Part shown: piece after piece, positions 21,841-32,239 of the stretch
Numbering within the stretch: the stretch's first letter is position 1
Layout: every line of letters begins with the position of its first letter
Source of the DNA: Triglochin maritima
Lineage: Eukaryota > Streptophyta > Magnoliopsida > Alismatales > Juncaginaceae
Reading direction: 5' to 3'
Length of the DNA: 64,000 nucleotides
Assembly (NCBI GenBank): GCA_963682175.1
Contig: OY821788.1
Coordinates: 10,062,001 to 10,126,000 of the forward strand
The notes under the pieces: generated by a model
The model's input: the letters and a program-made list of their open reading frames with translations, nothing else
Databases searched by the model: none
What the model was told of the DNA's origin: nothing
Translations under genes and position numbers: made by a program

Positions 21841-22806
21841 TCATAGTTCTTCATACAATAGATTCCGATAGTCTCGCGAAACCTGATTCCGTGTTTCTGT
21901 TGGCCGGACAAAAGACCTTCTCCACCACACCTGAAAGGCTTTGCTTAGATTCGGGCATTCTGACCCTCGACACGCGAAGCACTTGAACCAATCAACGAAC
22001 AAACTCTCTTGTTGCTTCAGGGAAAGGGTTAGTAGTGCCTGACCTAAACCTTCCTCCACGGTTCTCATGTCAAGTCCTTTCGAGCAGCGCTGAAGCCAAC
22101 CAAAATCCGATAACATTGGTCTAAACCAAGTTAAGACAACCTTGTACCTAATGTCTCCCCGGCATTGAAGTTTTCCTTTTCCCAAACTTATAAAGACATA
22201 AGCAGAGATACGGCTGAGTTCGTATCTGATCATAGGGGACGTTGTTTCATGCATCCTCACTAGTTCCGCTTGGTCTGCCCACAGACCAACAAAATCTTCA
22301 CCCAATTGCTTGTCAGTCAGGATGTCAAGCAACCAAATGAGGTTCTCAACTTGCTTGGAGATCCTCTCGATTAACGGTCTTGCATCTTTCAGATTATCAA
22401 CCTGACCCACTGGCACGACGCCAGAAGCTTCTTCAAACAGATCCACCAAGGAATTTAAACAGGAACAACAAATGCTGTACAAGCCTTCTTTGTTAAATCC
22501 AGCAGGATCCTTTTCGTAAACTGAACTTTTGGACAAAAGGCCATTGACTAACGACTGCATTTCTTTCTTCGCACTAGGAATAGTTCCGCTTGCAACAGAT
22601 TGAATGAGCCTCAATGCGAGGCTTTCAGGTTGAGATCGACCTTGAGAGTAAAGCCTTGCCAAGATGTCTTGTGCGATTGATTCATCAAATGGGCATCTCA
22701 AGAATAAGGACTTGAGTTTCTCTTCTTCACTCTCAGTCCATGGAACAGCTTCAAGATACTTCAGACATGCATTTACACCTCTTTCAAACATGATTGTGGA
22801 TGACAC
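21841..22806 (-). CDS. BTB gene exon 2
   Basis: 321 codons plus stop, beginning VSSTIMFERGV after acceptor TTTCAG. It includes the helical C-terminal domain with WFRPMLSDFGWLQRC and DWFKCFACRGSECPN. Confidence 0.9.
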   Translation of the reverse strand: MSSTIMFERGVNACLKYLEAVPWTESEEEKLKSLFLRCPFDESIAQDILARLYSQGRSQPESLALRLIQSVASGTIPSAKKEMQSLVNGLLSKSSVYEKDPAGFNKEGLYSICCSCLNSLVDLFEEASGVVPVGQVDNLKDARPLIERISKQVENLIWLLDILTDKQLGEDFVGLWADQAELVRMHETTSPMIRYELSRISAYVFISLGKGKLQCRGDIRYKVVLTWFRPMLSDFGWLQRCSKGLDMRTVEEGLGQALLTLSLKQQESLFVDWFKCFACRGSECPNLSKAFQVWWRRSFVRPTETRNQVSRDYRNLLYEEL

Positions 22807-24016
22807 CTGAAAGGTAGGTCAAAATTAAGGGCAGAACAAAACCATTCACAAATTGAGGTTGAAAATAACATTATTTCCTAGCAAATCAAAATGGCCAATA
22901 ATACATTAACAAATTGAAGGAAAAAAAAACATATTTCAATTACGTTTTAAGGTTTAAACAAGAGTGCGTCAGACCATATTTCATCAGATAACATAAATTC
23001 CCTTCAATCATCATACAAACCAAACATTCGACTTCCAGGTACCCTTCCAACGAAGAAATCATCGGAATATGGATCTCAAGAATGCCAAGATCAAACATCA
23101 TAAATCACATATCGCAAGCTATACACATCAAATTAATCATGTTTTGTGTCATTCGTGTTTCTCGACTAGTTTTTTTACGAGCATTAGCAATCAACTCCTT
23201 CCCGAGCAACTACGACACCCAATTGTTAGAAAAAACTTACTTTCACTTCAAAATCATGCTCCGTTTGGAATCACATTTTGGTAACTAAGCTTTCTAAAAT
23301 CTAACAAAATCCCAAAATCAATCCCAAGACATACTCTGTAGTCTTAGTACGAAGAATCTAAATTTTCCATGTCAATTGTAAATCACATTTGAATCTTGAT
23401 TTCGTGAACCAAAATGTGATTAGGAACGGTCTCTTAAACACCACGACACCAAACACACCACCACAAACTCCAACAAAACCAGGAAACGAACCTCGAGCAG
23501 ATCAACGGCTCTAGACACACCAGCCCTAACGAGAACACCCTCCAAATCCCCCTCCAAATACATCATCTCGACGGCATCCTTAAACACCCCCAAATCGGCA
23601 ATATTCCCGACCTCGATCTTCCGACACTCGACACCTCCTCTCCTCGCCTCCCCGACCAACCGGTCGAAAAACGGACTACTCCCACACAGCACCTCCGGAT
23701 CCAGCTCCAGCACGACCCCCCTCCCATCCCTCCCCTTCTCTACCACCTCCACCTCCTCCTTCTTCTCGGCTATCTCGAGGGGGATGGGCGATACGCGGCC
23801 GGGGGAGAGGATGCGGCGGGGGTCGATGAGGCCGCGGGGGGGCTTGGAGGAGGGGGAGGAGGTGATGGAGGGGACGGGGGATTTCGGGGGTTTAGATGGA
23901 GGGGCGAGGTCGGGGCTCGGTGGGACCACGCCGAAGGAGCAGCACCAGGCCCGCCGGAGTGGGGCGTCCTTCGGATGGCGCCGGCGGGGGTCGGCGGGGG
24001 ATGGGGTGGTGCGCAT
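21841..24016 (-). CDS. BTB/POZ-domain protein (At2g13690/At1g63850-like), two exons
   Basis: Exon 1 (24016-23492) and exon 2 (22806-21841) join in frame to give 496 residues. The intron has GT-AG ends and lies between codons. Residues 1-100 are Pro/Arg/Ser-rich, with CCSFGVVPPSP and LIDPRRILSPGRVSPI, blocks I associate with this plant BTB family. Residues about 100-185 form a BTB-like fold (VVLELDPEVLCGSSPFF, then VFKDAVEMMYLEGD). The rest is helical and well conserved in style, ending CPNLSKAFQVWWRRSFVRP. BTB proteins often act as CUL3-ligase adaptors, but members like this have no settled function, so an adaptor role is inference. The first ATG in the leader was chosen; no upstream ATG exists between 24017 and the hAT insertion. 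No frame breaks, so probably functional. Confidence 0.88.
23492..24016 (-). CDS. BTB gene exon 1
   Basis: 175 codons, GC-rich, starting MRTTPSPADP and ending SRAVDLLE, followed on the minus strand by donor GTTCGT. Reading through the donor gives a non-conserved tail, which supports splicing here. Confidence 0.87.
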
Positions 24017-24035
24017 TGGGAGATCTGGAGGGGAG

Positions 24036-24072
24036 TTAGGGTTAGGGTTTGGAGAGAGAGAGCGAGAGAGTG
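24036..24072 (-). promoter_or_regulatory. Telobox and CT-rich leader of the BTB gene
   Basis: On the minus strand, AAACCCTAACCCTAA (24050-24036) lies 20 bp before the ATG and is preceded by a CTCTCTC run. Teloboxes and pyrimidine patches of this kind are common near plant transcription starts. No TATA box is visible between the ATG and the hAT insertion. Confidence 0.5.
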
Positions 24073-24191
24073 ATGGATTGCTGCTGGATGATGATGGAGT
24101 GTTCCTTCAGTGATGGATGGATGGGTACTTTTGGCAGTTATGTTCTCGGCAACAAATGTACTACCGTCCACTCTTTCCCTTAGAGTTGTAT

Positions 24192-25885
24192 CAACGTTTT
24201 AAAAACCGAATCCGTCAAAGTGTAAAGTTCGGTTTTGGTTCAACGTAGTCGGTCGGACAGGTGATGGTTGTATAAAGCTTTTAAAAACTGAACCTGTCAT
24301 TTGTAAAATTACGGTCGGACCGGCGATGACGTCAGCATGACGTCAGTATTTTTTAAAATCGAAGTTTGACTGGTTTGAACCGATTTCTGCTAAATCATTC
24401 AAAAATTAAAATACACATACCAAAGTAACCAATAAACGTTGCACAACTTATTCAAGACCCACACACAAAAAATCTCTCGATTCAGACATGCAAGTATATG
24501 ATTGACATCATTTCATGCTTATATTTGTATCTTATATCCATTATCTTTCACCTAAACAATGCTATGTTACGAGTTTTATGTTTAGTTTTCAGGAATAAAT
24601 AGGTTTGAAGAGATGAAGCATAAAAGAGCTCAAAAGCTGGGAAAAGGGACTGAACTGTGAGATATGGGGACCAAGATGCAAGGGAGAAGGACCTGAATGC
24701 AAGACAGAAGGACCTAAGAGCAACCCTGAGGACGACCCGTACTTGCCACCGCTTCATCGCGACCGTGCACTTGTGGTTTAAATTAAAACGTTCAACAGTA
24801 TACCAAAACCAAACCAATAAACGCTGCACAACTTATTCAAGAAAGCAACAACTCTAAGTAAAAAATGCACCCTTTCAATTCGGAACCACAACTACCAAGC
24901 TAGATATTTCTCCAATTATACCAAAACTAGAGCTTTCCAGTTGACTGCACAACTCACTAAGAAAATCAACTACTTTGCAGCTCATGAACAAAATTTCCAA
25001 ATTAGATTAAAATAAGCAAGTTATAGCAATACCAAATCTTCTCATGTTCTACATGTTTCTTGTTGAAAAACCATCTAATCAGATGAAAACATAAATTTAC
25101 GGTTGAGGTTTTGTATACTTGCATGTCTGAATAAAATACACCCAAAAAAACAACAATAACTACAAAAAAGTAGAAAAAACCCATTTTTAAAGATGCAACA
25201 CTAATAGCATGTGATTAATATCAAAATTAGAACACTTGCGGACTAATAGCACAAGTTCACTACTTCAGGACACTAAATACACCAATTCAAACATCCAACT
25301 ACTACTGTATAACACCAATTCGAACAAAAATACATCTTTAGAACTTCATAACGACCAAACACACCTATTGAGTGTGTTTTTTTATCATCATTTTGTAACC
25401 ATTTGACAAACCTTGAGGAGGGGCGGCGTCAGAAGAGGAGCGACGTCGGAGGAGTGGGAGCACCGGTGGAGGGGCGACTCTGGAGGAGTGACATCACCGG
25501 AGCAGGGGCGACGCCGGAGGAGTGGCAGCACCGGAGAACGAGCGGCGCCGGAGGATGGTCGGCACTGGAGGAGGGGCGGCTAGGGTTTGGTGTGGATTTT
25601 TGTTATGCAAGATGAGTTATGCGGTTGGGCTTTGGAGTTTTGTTTGGAATTTGGGTATTTGGAATAATTGCAAAAACTCCTCAATATTTTCTGATTCTAA
25701 AAATGTAGGAAAATGAAATTGGAAATAGTTTTATATTCGGTCTGACGAACTGGTCCAAAGCGGTTCAATCCGGTTCAGGGCGGTTCGCTGACAAGTTCGG
25801 TTTTTAACTAAGCCGGTCGTTGGACCATCGGTTTTCGGTCCAACCAGGTCGAACCGTCTGGTCCGGTTCGGTTTTTAAAACTTTG
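24192..25885. mobile_element. hAT-type non-autonomous element with perfect 8-bp duplication
   Basis: The left end CAACGTTTTAAAAACCGAA and the complement of the right end CAAAGTTTTAAAAACCGAA form an inverted repeat extending about 25 bp with few mismatches. AGTTGTAT flanks both sides exactly (24184-24191 and 25886-25893), the 8-bp duplication of a hAT insertion. Subterminal regions are rich in CGGTT/AACCG motifs. No transposase is visible. It contains a nested gypsy LTR scrap. It lies 168 bp upstream of the BTB start codon, inside its likely promoter. Confidence 0.88.
24499..24797 (+). repeat. Shrunken gypsy solo LTR nested in the hAT element
   Basis: Starts TGATTGACATCATTTCATGC, the same start as the gypsy LTRs at 51889-53451 and 55411-56985 read on their coding strand, and ends GTGCACTTGTGG...TTCAACA. 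Perfect 5-bp duplication GTATA (24494-24498 and 24798-24802). The family LTR is about 1.57 kb, so some 1.27 kb is missing from the middle. Confidence 0.8.
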
Positions 25886-25893
25886 AGTTGTAT

Positions 25894-26194
25894 GTTGTTT
25901 CTTTTGTTTGGCAACTCTAGATTTTCCGAATTTTACTTTTACGTCGTGACAGTGGGTTGCAATTCTAATGGCCGAATATTAGATTTGTCTAAATATTTAT
26001 TTGCTACTTCTAGGTTTTGTAATTGTGTTCGGATTAAATGAAATCACTTTGTTTACTTGCTGTGTTGTGTAATAGGGAGCGAGTTTCTTGAGAATGAGTA
26101 GGAGTTTCTTCAGTGTGGAAACACGACATGCGTATTAAATAGGCATAAAAGTGATGAGATGGTTGTTGGGTGCAAAATAATTCAACGAGTCCAA
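25894..26194. other. Intergenic, nothing recognised
   Basis: No gene or repeat recognised. Confidence 0.4.
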
Positions 26195-26600
26195 CCTCCT
26201 TTGGCTCGAGCTCACCTCGGTTCGAGTCATCAACCCAACTTGACTCAATTCCGTACTCATACATCTCCAATTCCAACCAACACCACAACAACAAAAAACA
26301 AACAAACTAGTTCATAAATTAAAAGTTTGGTTAATTGTTTTTCAATAGTTATTACTTATTAATGTTTCAAAATTTATAATATCAATTATTATATATTATT
26401 AAAATATTAATTGAGTACCAAGTCGAGTTCGAGTTTTTTCGAGTCGAGTTCGAGTTTTTCGAGTCAAGCTCGAATCAACTAGTTAAGTGATTCGAGATGG
26501 GAAATGTGTTTATGCTCAACTCATTAATTTTCGAGTCGAGCCAGAGTCAAGTAATCATCGAGTCGATCCCGAATCAAGTCTCAAATTCGAGCCAAAATCA
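26195..26600. repeat. TCGAG-motif repeat region
   Basis: Dense CGAGTCGAG, GAGTTCGAG and GGCTCGAG motifs, with complements at the left edge, around an AT-rich middle. This resembles subterminal repeats of plant hAT-type MITEs, but I could not define ends or a target duplication. Confidence 0.45.
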
Positions 26601-26773
26601 ATAGCCTTACTCTTAACCCAAAAATACTCGTAATCTTTAAAATACTTTTCGTAAACAATATATTTAGTGATACAAACATTTGTGATTGTGTTTGGCGTCC
26701 TAGGTCTTAGTATTTGGCAATGCCAAAACATTGTTTTTTTGCACACAAACAACTATTTCAAAGGTTGGACTTT

Positions 26774-27066
26774 TGGGGTGTGTTTGGTTCACACAACGTG
26801 CGTTAGCGTCTAGGTGAGACACATGGTTTTGGCCAGGAATTTTGTTGGAGCGTCTGGTAGCGTCTGGGGTGAACCTGAAATTTCCTAGATGCTGAGAAGC
26901 TGCAAGCAATCTGCTTCTTCCAGTCGCAAATTTTGTGAACAAAATCCAGAGCGCAACCCAGACGCTGACGCGTATTAAAACTGTTTGGATGTCATTTTTT
27001 GCGTATGGAGAGAAATTGCAAATATCCTAGACGCAGACGCCAGACGTCAGAGTACCAAACGGACCC
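26774..27066. mobile_element. Probable MITE (GTTTGGT-type ends)
   Basis: GGGTGTGTTTGGT at the left faces the complement of GGGTCCGTTTGGTA at the right (ACCAAACGGACCC, about 27054-27066). The middle repeats GACGC and CGTCT motifs. Ends of this kind are common in plant MITEs. The target duplication is unclear. Its right half was copied into every unit of the tandem array that follows. Confidence 0.5.
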
Positions 27067-28342
27067 TTGGTGTGATTGGTGTTTTGGTTTGTATTGGAAA
27101 TAATAAAGGTTTGGAAAACTCTCACCCCACCCTATGGTTTAGAGTTGCAAACGACACAAGGGTAGGTTTTCGTCCCACTCATAAGGAAGCGAGTGTTGCA
27201 GTAATCACCTTGTTTGAAATTTTCCATTTCATCAAATTTGCACTAGTATTGATCCAGATAGCTTTGTGCTTTAAGTGCTCAGGTTGACATCCTTGAATGA
27301 TTTTCTTGCTCTATATATGTGTGCTCCTCTTCTTCTGCATCTTCATGTAGATTTAGATGCACTTCTTCATGGTTTTGTTAACTCAACTCCCTCTTCAAAT
27401 CTAATCTCATCATCTTGAATATCTAGAATGGGTGTAGATAGCTAGGATGAGATCGTCAATGCTTCCTCCTATGTTACTTAAATGACATATGTTTGGAAAA
27501 AAAATTCAAAATAATTATTAAAAAATGAAAGCAGAAGAATATAAGGTTGTGAAACTTATAAGGCAAAATATGAGACAAATAAACCACACCTGAGTTACCG
27601 TTTTTATTAAATAAAAATAGTACCACTAGTGCCATTTTTATTAAATGTCTTTAATGAAATGACATCGCGGGTACCGTTGTCATTATACAGAAAATGGTAT
27701 CCAAGATATCGTTTTCACGTAGGATGAGAAAAGGACCACCGGGTATTTCTCCACCTCTCCTGCACTCCTCGTAACCACTTGTCGTGGATTTTTTCCCTAT
27801 ATCCAGCGATCCTGTCATCTCTCTGTTGCTCCCGTCTTCTGATACATGCATTGCAAGTCTTAATATTTATTTTGAGAAGTGTCTGCGTCATGGTAGTTTC
27901 AAGAAGCTTATTATGTTATAAAGGAAGAGACTTGTTGCCTTCTGGGTAATGAGTTCTGATTCCTTAGGTCATACACAACAATATTTATCAAAATGTTATC
28001 TTAGTTTTCTCTCTCTATCACGTTATTTGTTCCACTTCACAATATTTTACCACAATTTTATTCTCTCTATTCTTCTCAATCACAATATTCAATAAAAATG
28101 TATTGTTGTCAAATCAAGTTTTCTCGTACCTCCAACTCATTTTAATTATTATTAAACTTGACTATTAATGTTTTTCTTTTCTTAATTTATTTTTCAAAAT
28201 TATTATTGAACAAACATTCATAAATAAATAATTTATTAACTACAAGTTGATAATAATAATAATAATTAATAAATGAAACTCATCGAGATTACATTAGTCA
28301 TTACATATAATCAAATATTATAACAACTAAGAAGTAAATGAT
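26941..28342. repeat. Array unit 1
   Basis: The most divergent copy and probably the ancestral one: it continues leftward into an intact MITE left half, while other units begin abruptly at the same point. Confidence 0.9.
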
Positions 28343-29737
28343 AAAATCCAGAGCGCAACCCAGACGCTGACGCGTATTAAAACTGTTTGGATGCCATTTT
28401 TTGCGTATGGAGAGAAATTGCAAATATCCTAGACGCCAGACGTCAGAGTACCAAACAGACCCTTGGTGTGATTGGTGTTTTGGTTTGTATTGGAAATAAT
28501 AAAGGTTTGGAAAACTCTCACCCCACCCTATGGTTTAGAGTTGCAAACGACACAAGGGTAGGTTTTCATCCCACTCATAAGGAAGCAAGTGTTGCAATAA
28601 TCACCTTGTTTGAAATTTTCCATTTCATCAAATTTGCACTAGTATTGATCCAGATAGCTTTGTGCTTTAAGTGCTCAGGTTGACATCCTTGAATGATTTT
28701 CTTGCTCTATATATGTGTGCTCCTCTTCTTCTGCATCTTCATGTAGATTTAGATGCACTTCTTCATGGTTTTGTTAACTCAACTCCCTCTTCAAATCTAA
28801 TCTCATCATCTTGAATATCTAGAATGGGTGTAGATAGCTAGGATGAGATCGTCAATGCTTCCTCCTATGTTACTTAAATGACATATGTTTGGAAAAATAT
28901 TCAAAATAATTATTAAAAAAAGAAAGCAGAAGAATATAAGGTTGTGAAACTTATAAGGCAAAATATGAGACAAATAAACCACACCTGAGTTACCGTTTTT
29001 ATTAAATAAAAATAGTACCACTAGTGCCATTTTTATTAAATGTCTTTAATGAAATGACATCGCGGGTACCGTTGTCATTATACAGAAAATGGTATCCAAG
29101 ATATCGTTTTCACGTAGGATGAGAAAAGGACCACCGGGTATTTCTCCACCTCTCCTGCACTCCTCGTAACCACTTGTCGTGGATTTTTTCCCTATATCCA
29201 GCGATCCTGTCATCTCTCTGTTGCTCCCGTCTTCTGATACATGCATTGCAAGTCTTAATATTTATTTTGAGAAGTGTCTGCGTCATGGTAGTTTCAAGAA
29301 GCTTATTATGTTATAAAGGAAGAGACTTGTTGCCTTCTGGGTAATGAGTTCTGATTCCTTAGGTCATACACAACAATATTTATCAAAATGTTATCTTAGT
29401 TTTCTCTCTCTATCACGTTATTTGTTCCACTTCACAATATTTTACCACAATTTTATTCTCTCTATTCTTCTCAATCACAATATTCAATAAAAATGTATTG
29501 TTGTCAAATCAAGTTTTCTCGTACCTCCAACTCATTTTAATTATTATTAAACTTGACTATTAATGTTTTTCTTTTCTTAATTTATTTTTCAAAATTATTA
29601 TTGAACAAACATTCATAAATAAATAATTTATTAACTACAAGTTGATAATAATAATAATAATTAATAAATGAAACTCATCGAGATTACATTAGTCATTACA
29701 TATAATCAAATATTATAACAACTAAGAAGTAAATGAT
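28343..29737. repeat. Array unit 2
   Basis: Appears identical to unit 3 by eye. Joined to unit 1 at AAATGAT|AAAATCC. Confidence 0.9.
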
Positions 29738-31132
29738 AAAATCCAGAGCGCAACCCAGACGCTGACGCGTATTAAAACTGTTTGGATGCCATTTTTTGCG
29801 TATGGAGAGAAATTGCAAATATCCTAGACGCCAGACGTCAGAGTACCAAACAGACCCTTGGTGTGATTGGTGTTTTGGTTTGTATTGGAAATAATAAAGG
29901 TTTGGAAAACTCTCACCCCACCCTATGGTTTAGAGTTGCAAACGACACAAGGGTAGGTTTTCATCCCACTCATAAGGAAGCAAGTGTTGCAATAATCACC
30001 TTGTTTGAAATTTTCCATTTCATCAAATTTGCACTAGTATTGATCCAGATAGCTTTGTGCTTTAAGTGCTCAGGTTGACATCCTTGAATGATTTTCTTGC
30101 TCTATATATGTGTGCTCCTCTTCTTCTGCATCTTCATGTAGATTTAGATGCACTTCTTCATGGTTTTGTTAACTCAACTCCCTCTTCAAATCTAATCTCA
30201 TCATCTTGAATATCTAGAATGGGTGTAGATAGCTAGGATGAGATCGTCAATGCTTCCTCCTATGTTACTTAAATGACATATGTTTGGAAAAATATTCAAA
30301 ATAATTATTAAAAAAAGAAAGCAGAAGAATATAAGGTTGTGAAACTTATAAGGCAAAATATGAGACAAATAAACCACACCTGAGTTACCGTTTTTATTAA
30401 ATAAAAATAGTACCACTAGTGCCATTTTTATTAAATGTCTTTAATGAAATGACATCGCGGGTACCGTTGTCATTATACAGAAAATGGTATCCAAGATATC
30501 GTTTTCACGTAGGATGAGAAAAGGACCACCGGGTATTTCTCCACCTCTCCTGCACTCCTCGTAACCACTTGTCGTGGATTTTTTCCCTATATCCAGCGAT
30601 CCTGTCATCTCTCTGTTGCTCCCGTCTTCTGATACATGCATTGCAAGTCTTAATATTTATTTTGAGAAGTGTCTGCGTCATGGTAGTTTCAAGAAGCTTA
30701 TTATGTTATAAAGGAAGAGACTTGTTGCCTTCTGGGTAATGAGTTCTGATTCCTTAGGTCATACACAACAATATTTATCAAAATGTTATCTTAGTTTTCT
30801 CTCTCTATCACGTTATTTGTTCCACTTCACAATATTTTACCACAATTTTATTCTCTCTATTCTTCTCAATCACAATATTCAATAAAAATGTATTGTTGTC
30901 AAATCAAGTTTTCTCGTACCTCCAACTCATTTTAATTATTATTAAACTTGACTATTAATGTTTTTCTTTTCTTAATTTATTTTTCAAAATTATTATTGAA
31001 CAAACATTCATAAATAAATAATTTATTAACTACAAGTTGATAATAATAATAATAATTAATAAATGAAACTCATCGAGATTACATTAGTCATTACATATAA
31101 TCAAATATTATAACAACTAAGAAGTAAATGAT
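29738..31132. repeat. Array unit 3
   Basis: Appears identical to unit 2, either a very recent duplication or an assembly effect. Confidence 0.9.
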
Positions 31133-32117
31133 AAAATCCAGAGCGCAACCCAGACGCTGACGCGTATTAAAACTGTTTGGATGCCATTTTTTGCGTATGG
31201 AGAGAAATTGCAAATATCCTAGACGCCAGACGTCAGAGTACCAAACAGACCCTTGGTGTGATTGGTGTTTTGGTTTGTATTGGAAATAATAAAGGTTTGG
31301 AAAACTCTCACCCCACCCTATGGTTTAGAGTTGCAAACGACACAAGGGTAGGTTTTCGTCCCACTCATAAGGAAGCAAGTGTTGCAATAATCACCTTGTT
31401 TGAAATTTTCCATTTCATCAAATTTGCACTAGTATTGATCCAGATAGCTTTGTGCTTTAAGTGCTCAGGTTGACATCCTTGAATGATTTTCTTGCTCTAT
31501 ATATGTGTGCTCCTCTTCTTCTGCATCTTCATGTAGATTTAGATGCACTTCTTCATGGTTTTGTTAACTCAACTCCCTCTTCAAATCTAATCTCATCATC
31601 TTGAATATCTAGAATGGGTGTAGATAGCTAGGATGAGATCGTCAATGCTTCCTCCTATGTTACTTAAATGACATATGTTTGGAAAAATATTCAAAATAAT
31701 TATTAAAAAAAGAAAGCAGAACAATATAAGGTTGTGAAACTTATAAGGCAAAATATGATACAAATAAACCACACCTGAGTTACCGTTTTTATTAAATAAA
31801 AATAGTACCACTAGTGCCATTTTTATTAAATGTCTTTAATGAAATGACATCGCGGGTACCGTTGTCATTATACAGAAAATGGTATCCAAGATATCGTTTT
31901 CACATAGGATGAGAAAAGGACCACCGGGTATTTCTCCACCTCTCCTGCACTCCTCGTAACCACTTGTCGTGGATTTTTTCCCTATATCCAGCGATCCTGT
32001 CATCTCTCTGTTGCTCCCGTCTTCTGATACATGCATTGCAAGTCTTAATATTTATTTTGAGAAGTGTCTGCGTCATGGTAGTTTCAAGAAGCTTATTATG
32101 TTATAAAGGAAGAGACT
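31133..32117. repeat. Array unit 4 (partial)
   Basis: Shares TTTCGTCCC with unit 1 where units 2 and 3 have TTTCATCCC, and has private changes near 31722, 31758 and 31904. It ends after AAAGGAAGAGACT, where the sequence switches to possible LTR DNA. Confidence 0.9.
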
Positions 32118-32239
32118 ATAAATGCTTGTAACTTATACACACCTCTATATATATGAGGTTGTGCAATGTAATGAAACATGGGGAATGAAAAGTCTCTACC
32201 ATTCTCCCCAGATCTCCATGTCTCTTCATTTTATAACAC
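32099..32239 (+). repeat. Possible short LTR (about 141 bp)
   Basis: Starts TGTTATAAA and ends TTTATAACACA, a TG...CA pair with inverted 9-bp ends. It contains a TATATATATGAGG stretch like an LTR promoter. It precedes AT-rich sequence leading to copia protease text at 34925, so it may be the 5' LTR of that element. The expected primer site after it is not convincing. Confidence 0.4.

Larger units (their letters stand above)
26941..32117. repeat. Direct tandem array of a ~1.4-kb unit, about 3.7 copies
   Basis: Four head-to-tail copies begin with AAAATCCAGAGCGCAACCC at 26941, 28343, 29738 and 31133. Unit 1 is 1,402 bp, units 2 and 3 are 1,395 bp, and the last stops after 985 bp. Unit 1 differs from the others by a GACGCA insertion, one extra A and several substitutions. 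I found no difference between units 2 and 3. Each unit holds the right half of a MITE, AT-rich sequence and no convincing gene. Short open frames recur only because the copies are nearly identical. Confidence 0.95.

Noticed and set aside
23770..24171. Alternative 133-codon start for the BTB gene
   Set aside because: It is a different frame opening with GTG, Pro/Ser-rich by composition, and runs out without BTB text; the ATG at 24016 keeps the family frame.
26985..32036. Recurring short open frames (98, 74 and 66 codons) as a conserved gene family
   Set aside because: They recur because the tandem units are nearly identical in DNA. Substitutions are not enriched at third positions, no domain is visible, and the first overlaps MITE sequence.
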